DNA of 64,000 bases. It comes from Candidatus Competibacteraceae bacterium. Its GTDB lineage: Bacteria > Pseudomonadota > Gammaproteobacteria > Competibacterales > Competibacteraceae. The stretch is from the NCBI GenBank assembly GCA_016713505.1, contig JADJPA010000001.1:2679501-2743500 (forward strand), in the 5' to 3' direction. Positions 35,461-43,741 of this stretch are shown here, piece by piece. Position numbers and translations under genes: made by a program. Below the pieces are notes generated by a model. The model did not search any database. It was not told the DNA's origin and was given only the letters and a program-made list of their open reading frames with translations. Position 1 is the first letter of the stretch. The number at the start of each line of letters is the position of its first letter.

Positions 35461-36839
35461 CTGCCACCCTCCTTTTCGATCCCGCGCTGATTCGCAAATA
35501 CGACAAGGCCGGCCCGCGCTACACCTCTTATCCGACCGCCGTGCAGTTCCACGCGGGTTTTGGCGATGCGGCCTATCAGGAACTAGCGCGAGCCAGCAAC
35601 GCCGCCGGCAAGCCGCTGTCGCTGTACTTGCATATCCCGTTTTGCGATACGGTTTGTTTTTACTGCGCTTGCAACAAGATCATCACCAAAAACCGCCGCC
35701 ATACCCTGCCTTACCTCGATCATCTCCACCGGGAAATCGCGATGCAGGGGGCGCTGTTCGATCGCGCTCGGCCGGTGACCCAACTGCATTGGGGCGGCGG
35801 CACGCCGACATTCATCAGCGCCGATGAAATGCGCGAGCTGATGCGCGTCACCGGCGAGCATTTCCAGTTGCTCGACGATGACAGCGGCGAATACTCCATC
35901 GAAGTCGATCCGCGCGAAACCGACGAACAGACCATCGCGCTGCTGCGGGAGCTGGGTTTCAACCGGCTGAGCCTGGGCGTGCAGGATTTCGATCCAGCGG
36001 TACAGAAGGCGGTCAACCGCCTGCAATCCCGCGAAATTACCTTACAGACGATCGAGGCCGCCCGGCGCGAGGGTTTCAAATCGATCAGTGTCGATTTGAT
36101 TTACGGTCTGCCGCTGCAAAGCGTCGCCAGCTTCGAGCGGACTGTAACGGAAATCATCGCGCAAAATCCCGACCGAATTTCGGTGTTCAACTACGCCCAT
36201 CTGCCCGATTTGTTCAAAACCCAGCGCCAGATTGACGCCAGCGCGCTGCCGTCGCCGGCGGTGAAGCTCGACATTCTGAAAACCGTCATCGAACGGCTGA
36301 CCGATGCCGGTTACGTCTACATCGGCATGGATCATTTCGCCAAGCCGGATGACGAGCTGACGCTGGCGCAGCAGGCCGGCACGCTTTATCGCAACTTTCA
36401 AGGCTACAGCACTCACGCCGACTGCGATCTGATCGGTCTCGGCGCGACCTCGATCGGCATGGTAGGCGACAGCTACAGCCAAAATCTCAAAGGCTTGGAG
36501 GAGTATTACGCCCGGATCGACGAGGGCCGGCTGGCGGTATTCCGGGGCGTGCGGCTGGACGCCGACGACCGGCTGCGGCGGGCGGTCATCACCGAGCTGA
36601 TTTGCCATTTCAAATTGCAATTCGTCGCGGTCGAACCGCGTTTCGCCATTCGCTTCCCGGATTACTTCGCGGCGGAACTGGCGGAACTGGCCGAGATGCA
36701 AGCCGACGGGCTGCTGGCGCTGGATCAAACCGGCATCCAGGTCTTGCCGCCGGGTCGGCTGTTGATCCGCAACATCTGCATGGCGTTCGACCGCTATTTG
36801 CGGGAACAGCAACAACCGCGGTTTTCCAAAGTCATCTGA
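35457..36839 (+). CDS. hemN: Oxygen-independent coproporphyrinogen III oxidase
   Basis: This 460-residue cytoplasmic radical-SAM enzyme oxidises coproporphyrinogen III to protoporphyrinogen IX without oxygen, for haem synthesis under low oxygen. The cluster motif is Cys63-xxx-Cys67-xx-Cys70, preceded by LYLHIPF. The CxxxCxxCxC pattern continues with Cys72 (FYCACNK), as in true HemN; HemW lacks it. GGGTPTF and the C-terminal HemN domain (ELICHF) are present, and the length equals that of E. coli HemN. Its ATG overlaps the stop of the PAS-GGDEF-EAL gene by four bases, so the two are co-expressed. Confidence 0.95.
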   Translation: MTATLLFDPALIRKYDKAGPRYTSYPTAVQFHAGFGDAAYQELARASNAAGKPLSLYLHIPFCDTVCFYCACNKIITKNRRHTLPYLDHLHREIAMQGALFDRARPVTQLHWGGGTPTFISADEMRELMRVTGEHFQLLDDDSGEYSIEVDPRETDEQTIALLRELGFNRLSLGVQDFDPAVQKAVNRLQSREITLQTIEAARREGFKSISVDLIYGLPLQSVASFERTVTEIIAQNPDRISVFNYAHLPDLFKTQRQIDASALPSPAVKLDILKTVIERLTDAGYVYIGMDHFAKPDDELTLAQQAGTLYRNFQGYSTHADCDLIGLGATSIGMVGDSYSQNLKGLEEYYARIDEGRLAVFRGVRLDADDRLRRAVITELICHFKLQFVAVEPRFAIRFPDYFAAELAELAEMQADGLLALDQTGIQVLPPGRLLIRNICMAFDRYLREQQQPRFSKVI

Positions 36840-37001
36840 TTCCACACCTCAAATCCTGCTCGCGCCGAGGCGCCCGCCCGCGGCGGCGTGAATTTTGTTT
36901 GCGCCGCTTGTCGCGGGCGGAAATTTCGGTTAATTCTTAACGATTAAAATTATTTCAAACCTATCCCCCGGTTTCACCATCAGTTGGAGAGGAGTCCGTC
37001 G

Positions 37002-38123
37002 ATGAACAAATTCAGCCGCAACGTTCTGAGCGCCGCCGTCGCCACCGTCATTCTGGGCCTGGGCGGTCTGGCGCGGGCCGAGGACACCATCAAAATCGCC
37101 TTCGCTGGCCCCACCACCGGGCCGGTCGCGCAATACGGCGACATGCAGATGATGGGCGCCAAGATGGCGGTCGAGCAAATCAACGCCAAGGGCGGCGTCA
37201 ACGGCAAGAAACTCGAAGGGGTCGTCATGGATGACGCCTGCGAACCGAAACAGGCGGTCGCGGTCGCCAACCAGATCGTCAACCAAAAAATCAAGTTCGT
37301 GATCGGCCATCTCTGTTCCGGCTCCACCCAGCCCGCCTCTAAGCTGTACGAGGACGAAGGCGTTTTCATGATTACCCCGGCGGCCACCAACCCCGCCATC
37401 ACCCAGCAAAAATACAAGATGGTGTTCCGCACCATCGGCACCGACGACCAGCAAGGCCCGACCGCCGGCAAATATATCACCACCAAGATCAAGCCCAAGA
37501 AGCTGGCCATCATCCACGACAAGCAGCAGTACGGCGAAGGCATCGCCAAGGAAGTGGACAAGACCGTCAAGGCCGCCGGCATCACACCCGTCCTGTTTGA
37601 AGGCATCAACAAAGGCCAAACTGATTTCTCCGCTCTGATCACCAAGATGAAGAAGGACGGGGTGGACTTCGTCTATTACGGCGGCTATCACCCGGAACTG
37701 GGCCTGCTGCTGCGGCAATCGCGCGAACAGGGCTTCGACGCCAAATACATGGGGCCGGAAGGCGTCGGCAATAAGGACATCAGCGCCATCGCCGGCCCGG
37801 CGTCCGAAGGCTTGCTGGTGACGCTGCCGGCCGATTTCAGCGCCGATCCGGCCAACGCCGATCTGGTCAAGGCGTTCAAGGCCAAGAACGAAGACCCGAC
37901 TGGCCCGTTCGTGATGCCGGCCTACGCCGGGGTGCAAATCATCGCCGACGCGATCAAGGCGACCAAAACCGAGGACGCGGTGAAGATCGCCGATTACGTC
38001 CGCAAGAACAGCTTTCAAACCCCCATCGGCAAAGTCGCCTTCAAGGACAACGGCGATTTGAAGGAATTCGAATTCGTCGTGTTCACTTGGCACGCCGACG
38101 CCACCAAGACCCCGGCCAAATGA
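37002..38123 (+). CDS. livK: Branched-chain amino acid ABC transporter, periplasmic binding protein
   Basis: This 373-residue type I periplasmic binding protein (Leu/Ile/Val or LS-binding) has a signal peptide at about 1-25 (ending GLARA) and starts its mature part with EDTIKIAFAGPTTGPVAQYGDM. The Cys pair expected around residues 77-103 is present (DDACEPKQ and GHLCSGS), as in E. coli LivJ/LivK. It leads the liv operon, has a strong GGAGAGGAG ribosome-binding site, and is followed by a hairpin that could make its transcript more abundant than the transporter part. LivJ versus LivK cannot be separated, and the symbol is indicative. Confidence 0.9.
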   Translation: MNKFSRNVLSAAVATVILGLGGLARAEDTIKIAFAGPTTGPVAQYGDMQMMGAKMAVEQINAKGGVNGKKLEGVVMDDACEPKQAVAVANQIVNQKIKFVIGHLCSGSTQPASKLYEDEGVFMITPAATNPAITQQKYKMVFRTIGTDDQQGPTAGKYITTKIKPKKLAIIHDKQQYGEGIAKEVDKTVKAAGITPVLFEGINKGQTDFSALITKMKKDGVDFVYYGGYHPELGLLLRQSREQGFDAKYMGPEGVGNKDISAIAGPASEGLLVTLPADFSADPANADLVKAFKAKNEDPTGPFVMPAYAGVQIIADAIKATKTEDAVKIADYVRKNSFQTPIGKVAFKDNGDLKEFEFVVFTWHADATKTPAK

Positions 38124-38134
38124 GCTGACCGTCG

Positions 38135-38160
38135 AGGGCGAGGATTAAAAACCTCGCCCT
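38135..38160 (+). terminator. Hairpin between the binding-protein gene and livH (attenuator or stabiliser)
   Basis: AGGGCGAGG (38135-38143) is the exact inverse of CCTCGCCCT (38152-38160), with an A-rich eight-base loop, followed by TCTTGTT. It starts 11 bases after the binding-protein stop. Its position inside the operon suggests partial termination or protection of the upstream mRNA. Confidence 0.6.
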
Positions 38161-38220
38161 TCTTGTTGGCGCGCCGCTCGCTCGGCGCTTTTGCATTCCA
38201 CTCTCTCAGTCGCGGCGGCC

Positions 38221-39150
38221 ATGTCCGGGTTCTCCTTTCTCGAATTTCTCCAGCAGATCATCAACGGTCTGACGCTGGGCAGCATTTACGCCCTGATCGC
38301 CATCGGCTACACCATGGTGTACGGCATCATCGGCATGATCAATTTCGCCCACGGCGAGATTTACATGATCGGCGCTTACGTCGGGCTGATGGTCATCACC
38401 GGCCTTGGGCTGTTCGGCGTCCATAGCATCACCGCGATTCTGCTGGTGACGCTGGCCATCAGCATTCTGGTGACCGGCTCCTACGGCTGGACGGTGGAGC
38501 GGCTGGCGTATCGGCCGCTGCGCGGCAGTCCCCGATTGGTGCCGCTGATCTCGGCCATCGGCGTGTCGATCTTTTTGCAAAACTACGTGCAGATCGGCCA
38601 GGGCGCGCGCGACGTGTCGATGCAGCCGGTGCTGACCGGCGGCTGGCGCTTCGGCCCGGCCGACGGCTTTCAGGTCTACGTGTCCTACATGCAGGTGCTG
38701 ATCGCGGTGATTACGGTGGCGTTCATGGGCGGCCTGACCCTGTTTATCGGCCGCTCGCGGCTGGGCCGGGCCTGTCGCGCCTGCTCCGAGGATCGCGGCA
38801 TGGCCAATCTGCTCGGCATCAATACCGACCGGGTAATCGCCTTGACCTTCGTGCTCGGCGCGGCGCTGGCGGCGGTGGCCGGGGTGTTGGTCAGCATGTA
38901 TTACGGGCTAGTGAATCCCTTCATCGGCTTCATCGCCGGGCTGAAAGCGTTCACGGCGGCGGTGCTGGGCGGAATCGGCAGCATTCCCGGCGCGATGCTG
39001 GGCGGGGTGGTGCTGGGGTTGGCGGAAAGCTTCGCCTCGGCTTATCTGCAAACCGAATATAAGGATGTGGTGGCCTTTACGTTGCTGATTCTGGTGCTGC
39101 TGGTGCGACCCACCGGCCTGCTCGGAAGACCCGATGTGGAGAAAGTGTAA
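38221..39150 (+). CDS. livH: Branched-chain amino acid ABC transporter permease LivH
   Basis: This 309-residue inner-membrane permease subunit, with about eight helices, pairs with LivM to form the translocation channel. The conserved EAA-like loop is visible as GRACRACSEDRGMANLLGIN, and the start QQIINGLTLGSIYALIAIGYTMVYGIIGMINFAHG is typical of LivH. Start choice: the ATG at 38221 gives the family N-terminus; an ATG ten codons earlier lies in unrelated sequence. It is followed by livM after two bases. Confidence 0.94.
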   Translation: MSGFSFLEFLQQIINGLTLGSIYALIAIGYTMVYGIIGMINFAHGEIYMIGAYVGLMVITGLGLFGVHSITAILLVTLAISILVTGSYGWTVERLAYRPLRGSPRLVPLISAIGVSIFLQNYVQIGQGARDVSMQPVLTGGWRFGPADGFQVYVSYMQVLIAVITVAFMGGLTLFIGRSRLGRACRACSEDRGMANLLGINTDRVIALTFVLGAALAAVAGVLVSMYYGLVNPFIGFIAGLKAFTAAVLGGIGSIPGAMLGGVVLGLAESFASAYLQTEYKDVVAFTLLILVLLVRPTGLLGRPDVEKV

Positions 39151-39152
39151 TC

Positions 39153-40430
39153 ATGCCCCGCGTTTTGTCCGATGCTGTGCTGGCGGCGCTATTGACCGCC
39201 GTGCTGCTCACCCCGATCTTCGGCCTGCACCTTCGCGTCGATGGGGTCAACGTCTCGCTCAATCGCACCCCGATGCCGGTCATCGTCGCGGTGGTGATCG
39301 TCTTTCTGCTGCGCTTGTTCCAGCAGCCCCTGCAACGGCTCTGGGCCAAGCTGCGCCCGCCGGCGACTTGGCGCGAAAACCCTCTCGCCACCAGTTTGCG
39401 GTCGGTGACCGAGCGGCCCAACGCGCGGCTGGCGCTATGGCTGTTGCTGCTGGCCGCCGCCCTGATCTGGCCGTTCACCGCCTCGCGCGGCGCGGTCGAT
39501 GTGATGACGCTGGCGCTGATTTACGTGATGCTGGGACTGGGGTTGAACATCGTGGTCGGTTTCGCCGGTTTGTTGGTGTTGGGCTACGCCGCCTTCTACG
39601 CGGTCGGCGCCTACACCTACGCCTATTTGGCCCAGCAATACGGCCTGTCGTTTTGGCTCTGTCTGCCGCTCGCGGGCGGCCTGGCGGCGCTGACCGGCTT
39701 TCTGCTCGGCCTGCCGGTGTTGCGGTTGCGCGGCGATTACTTGGCCATCGTCACCCTCGGTTTCGGCGAAATCACCCGCTTGCTGCTGAACAACTTGAAT
39801 TTCCTGACCGGTGGCCCCGACGGCATCGGCAACATCCCCCGCCCCACCCTGTTTGGACTGGAATTCAACCGTGTCGCCAGTGAGGGTGGGACAGCTTTTC
39901 ACGAATTTTTCGGCCTGGACTACAGCGGTAATCACGGAGTGATTTTCATGTATCTGCTGGGGCTGGCGTTGGTGCTGGCGACCTTGTTCGTCATCAACCG
40001 CCTGCTGCGGATGCCGCTGGGCCGCGCCTGGGAAGCCCTGCGTGAAGATGAAACCGCCTGTCGGTCGCTGGGTTTGAATCCGACGGTCATCAAGCTGTCG
40101 GCGCTGACCTTGAGCGCCGCCTTCGCCGGTTTTGCCGGAGCCTTTTTTGCGGCCCGTCAAGGCTATATCAATCCCGAATCCTTCACCTTCATCGAATCGG
40201 CGATGGTGCTGGCGATTGTGGTGCTGGGCGGGATGGGTTCGCAGCTCGGCGTGATGCTGGCGGCGGTCGCCATCACCGTGCTGCCGGAGCTGGCGCGCGA
40301 GTTCAACGAGTATCGAATGCTGGCCTTCGGCTTGGTGATGGTGCTGATGATGATGTGGCGGCCGCAGGGCCTGATTCCGGCGTCGCGGCCGCCGTTGAAA
40401 TTACCGGACCATGCGGAGGGGTCGCCATGA
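39153..40430 (+). CDS. livM: Branched-chain amino acid ABC transporter permease LivM
   Basis: This 425-residue permease subunit has an N-terminal extension (helices at about 7-25 and 45-55, charged linker) as in E. coli LivM, which has the same length. The core carries YVMLGLGLNIVVGFAGLLVLGYAAFYAVGAY and the cytoplasmic loop GRAWEALREDETACRSLGLN, which contacts the ATPases. It overlaps the livG start by four bases (ATGA). Confidence 0.94.
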   Translation: MPRVLSDAVLAALLTAVLLTPIFGLHLRVDGVNVSLNRTPMPVIVAVVIVFLLRLFQQPLQRLWAKLRPPATWRENPLATSLRSVTERPNARLALWLLLLAAALIWPFTASRGAVDVMTLALIYVMLGLGLNIVVGFAGLLVLGYAAFYAVGAYTYAYLAQQYGLSFWLCLPLAGGLAALTGFLLGLPVLRLRGDYLAIVTLGFGEITRLLLNNLNFLTGGPDGIGNIPRPTLFGLEFNRVASEGGTAFHEFFGLDYSGNHGVIFMYLLGLALVLATLFVINRLLRMPLGRAWEALREDETACRSLGLNPTVIKLSALTLSAAFAGFAGAFFAARQGYINPESFTFIESAMVLAIVVLGGMGSQLGVMLAAVAITVLPELAREFNEYRMLAFGLVMVLMMMWRPQGLIPASRPPLKLPDHAEGSP

Positions 40431-41232
40431 GCCTCGCCCCTGCTCCGGCTTCCGCTGCCCAGCCCGCCGGACAACCCCTGCTGGCGGTGCGCGATCTCAG
40501 TATGCGTTTCGGCGGCTTGCTGGCGGTCGATAACGTGGCCTTCGAAGTGCGGCGCGGCCAAATTTTCGCCATCATCGGCCCCAACGGCGCGGGCAAGACC
40601 ACCGTGTTCAACTGCGTCGGCGGTTTTTACCACCCCACCAGCGGCAGCGTGGCGCTGGACGGCCAAGCCATCAACCACTTGCCCAGCCATCGCATCGCCC
40701 GGCTGGGGTTGGTGCGCACCTTCCAGAACGTGCGGCTGTTCAAGACCATGAGCGTGGTCGAAAACCTGCTGATTTCTCAGCACACTCAGTTGGAAGCCCG
40801 CTTGCTGCCCGGTTTGTTCAAGACACCGCAATACCGTCGCGCCGAAGCCGAGGCGCTGGAGCGGGCGGCGTTCTGGCTGGAAAAGGTCGGGCTGCTGGCC
40901 GTGGCCAACCGCGAAGCCGGCAATCTGGCTTACGGCCAGCAGCGGCGGCTGGAAATCGCCCGCTGCATGATCACCCACCCCAAGCTGCTGATGCTGGACG
41001 AACCGGCGGCCGGCTTGAACCCGCAGGAAACCCGCGATCTGGATCGGCTCATCAATGATCTGCGCGCCCACCACGAGGTCGCCGTGCTGCTGATCGAGCA
41101 CGACATGAGCTTGGTGATGGGCATCTCCGACGAGATTCTGGTGATGGAATACGGCCGGCCCATCGCCACCGGCACGCCAGCGGAGATTCGTAACAATCCC
41201 AAGGTGATCAAAGCCTATCTGGGAGAAGAGTG

Positions 41233-41233
<1 letters not shown>
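40427..41233 (+). CDS. livG: Branched-chain amino acid ABC transporter ATPase LivG
   Basis: This 268-residue ATP-binding subunit has Walker A (GPNGAGKTT), the family-specific signature LAYGQQRRLEIAR in place of LSGGQ, Walker B (LLMLDEPAAGLNP) and the switch His in LLIEHDMSLV. A Pro/Ala-rich stretch of about 18 residues precedes the usual start (LLAVRDLSMRFGG). The ATG at 40427 lies inside the livM stop and fits coupled translation. Confidence 0.94.
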
Positions 41234-41937
<704 letters not shown>

Positions 41938-41943
41938 AAACGA

Positions 41944-41967
41944 CTGCCGGCCGAACCGTTCGGGCAG
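41944..41967 (+). terminator. Possible hairpin after livF
   Basis: CTGC (41944-41947) pairs with GCAG (41964-41967), and CCGAA (41951-41955) with TTCGG (41959-41963), around a three-base loop, seven bases after the livF stop. There is no T tract. It lies between convergent livF and adk. Confidence 0.3.
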
Positions 41968-42038
41968 GCCCTGAATGCCCCGGCCCGCCCCGCGGCAAAG
42001 CGGCGACCGGGACATCCCCGCTTTGGCAGCGCGTCGGA

Positions 42039-42602
42039 TTAGGTAATTCCGTCGAGCACCGCACGGATTCGCGCGCCGATATCATCGACCGTGCCGGTGC
42101 CTTTGATCTTGCTTAGCAAAGCTTTTCGGGTGTAGTAATCGATGAGTGGAGCCGTTTTCTCCTCGAAAACCCGCAAGCGGTTGCGAATGGTATCTTCGTT
42201 ATCGTCAGCCCGGCCACGCCCTAACAAACGCTTGACGATTTCCTCGTAATCCACATCGATAAACAGCACCTTATCGAGCGGCTGACCGAGCTTGGCCAGC
42301 AGCGTATCCAGCGCCTCGGCCTGGGCCAGATCGCGCGGAAAGCCATCCATCATGAAACCCTTGGGGTTGGTCTTGGCCAGCGACCGCACGCCGTTTTCGA
42401 TCATGCCCAGCACGATATCGAACGGCACTAGATCGCCGGCATCCATGTAAGGCTTGGCGCGCCGGCCCAGTTCGGTGCCGGCGGCCACCTCGGCGCGCAG
42501 CAAATCGCCGGTGGCGACCGTGGCAACGCCGTAACGTTCGATGATGGAGTCGGTTTGAGTTCCCTTGCCTGAACCGGGTGCGCCTAACAGAACGATTCTC
42601 AT
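42039..42602 (-). CDS. adk: Adenylate kinase, short form
   Basis: This 187-residue enzyme interconverts ATP + AMP and two ADP. The P-loop GAPGSGKGT is at residues 7-15, followed by ATGDLLRAEVAAGTELG and GFPRDLAQA. The LID insertion of long adenylate kinases is missing (GRGRADDNEDTIRNRLRVF joins directly), so this is the short type and cannot bind zinc there. It faces away from ppa; the two starts are 258 bp apart. Together with the two pyrophosphatases it forms a small energy-metabolism group. Confidence 0.94.
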   Translation of the reverse strand: MRIVLLGAPGSGKGTQTDSIIERYGVATVATGDLLRAEVAAGTELGRRAKPYMDAGDLVPFDIVLGMIENGVRSLAKTNPKGFMMDGFPRDLAQAEALDTLLAKLGQPLDKVLFIDVDYEEIVKRLLGRGRADDNEDTIRNRLRVFEEKTAPLIDYYTRKALLSKIKGTGTVDDIGARIRAVLDGIT

Positions 42603-42860
42603 AATAATTTCACTCTTTCAGTGGGGGGGGTAGGAATAGATTGGAAATCCGATGGCGGTCAAAATCGCCTTCCGGGGCGACCGGGCCAAACGCGGGCGCG
42701 GCGGTCGGCGCCGCCCGCAAGGGACGAACCGGCCAACCGCCCAGTCAATCGTCCCGCCCGCTGCCAGTCCGTGACAAGCTGCCAAGCAGTCGGCCTTACT
42801 GTAGTATAGCCATGCTCCAGCAAACACACCTCCGCCAACCGCGATATAAAGGGCGATATC

Positions 42861-43394
42861 ATGATTTTGGATAGAGTAGGCGCCGGTCATAACCTTCCCG
42901 ATGAATTCAACGCCATCATCGAAATTCCGGCGCACGCGGACCCGGTCAAGTACGAAGTGGATAAAGAAACCGGCGCGCTGTTCGTCGACCGCTTCATGAA
43001 CACCGCCATGCACTATCCCTGCAATTACGGTTATATCCCGCAAACCCTTTGCGAGGACGGCGATCCGCTCGATGTGCTGTTGATAGCCCCGCTGGCGCTG
43101 GTCAGCGGTTGCGTGGTGCGCTGTCGGCCGCTGGGGGTGCTGAAAATGACCGACGAAAGCGGCGGCGACGCCAAGATACTGGCGGTGCCCATCAAGCAGG
43201 AATGCGCGCTCTACGACCACATCGAGTCAGTCGAACACGTCTCTAAAACCCAGTTGGCGCAGATGGCTCACTTCTTCCAACATTACAAAGATCTCGATTC
43301 CGGCAAATGGGTTCGTATCGACGGCTGGGGCGACGCCGACGAAGCCAAGGCGGAAATTCTGCGGTGTGTGGAACACTACGCCAATCCTCAATAA
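42861..43394 (+). CDS. ppa: Inorganic pyrophosphatase, soluble family I
   Basis: This 177-residue cytoplasmic enzyme hydrolyses pyrophosphate from biosynthetic reactions. The active-site acidic motif is EDGDPLDVLLI, and other conserved parts are KYEVDKETGALFVDRF and MHYPCNYGYIPQT. The length equals that of E. coli Ppa. It has a modest AAAGGGCGA ribosome-binding site and a possible -10 (TAGTAT, near 42798) in the leader. The membrane H+-pyrophosphatase gene follows 334 bp downstream on the same strand. Confidence 0.95.
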   Translation: MILDRVGAGHNLPDEFNAIIEIPAHADPVKYEVDKETGALFVDRFMNTAMHYPCNYGYIPQTLCEDGDPLDVLLIAPLALVSGCVVRCRPLGVLKMTDESGGDAKILAVPIKQECALYDHIESVEHVSKTQLAQMAHFFQHYKDLDSGKWVRIDGWGDADEAKAEILRCVEHYANPQ

Positions 43395-43728
43395 ACTACA
43401 CAATCGTCAAATGCGGCCAGTCACCGCAAACCTTTGGTGGTTTATCCTTGACCGGCGGGGTTTGACCGTTTCGTTCCCAGGGAGCTTGGCATGTCTCGAC
43501 AACCCGCTGTTTGTGACGGTCATCTTGACCTATTTTTCATAGAGAGCGTGGTATGCTGGTTTGGGTCTCTCATGCCCGACGAGCCGGTGGTATTCTCACG
43601 CTGTTCGGACCAGAGGCTGCCATGCCGGTTGCAAGATCGCATGTCGACGCTTTAATAAGAGAAACACACACAATAATTCGGAGAACAATCATGATTCTGA
43701 ATTGCTTACACTGCGGAGGATCTTTGCC
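43395..43728 (+). other. 334-bp gap between ppa and hppA; likely hppA promoter and leader
   Basis: No tRNA, ncRNA or conserved protein is recognised here. The middle part is less GC-rich than the genes. TTGACC followed about 20 bp later by TATGCT (around 43529-43556) might be a weak promoter, though the spacing is too long for a good sigma-70 site. The last 38 bases contain the start of a short leader ORF with its own ribosome-binding site (listed separately). A longer reading frame across 43553-43741 lacks a ribosome-binding site and is not believed. Confidence 0.4.
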
Positions 43729-43741
43729 ATGGCGACGGTAG
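43691..43741 (+). CDS. Possible 16-residue leader peptide overlapping the hppA start
   Basis: ATG at 43691 is preceded by CGGAGA at good distance and opens a 16-codon frame (MILNCLHCGGSLPWRR) ending in TAG at 43739-43741, inside the first codons of hppA. The hppA ribosome-binding site (GGAGGA) lies within this short frame, so its translation could open or block hppA initiation. This arrangement is seen directly; the coding nature is a guess. Confidence 0.3.
   Translation: MILNCLHCGGSLPWRR

Noticed and set aside
36930..38093. 387-codon minus-strand frame opposite the periplasmic binding-protein gene
   Set aside because: The binding protein on the plus strand has a signal peptide, a strong ribosome-binding site and family motifs.
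43395..43690. Possible tRNA or riboswitch before hppA
   Set aside because: No cloverleaf, CCA end or known riboswitch core could be drawn from the bases.
43553..43741. 62-codon frame upstream of hppA
   Set aside because: It has no ribosome-binding site and unlikely composition. Only its last 16 codons, which have their own ribosome-binding site, were kept as a possible leader.
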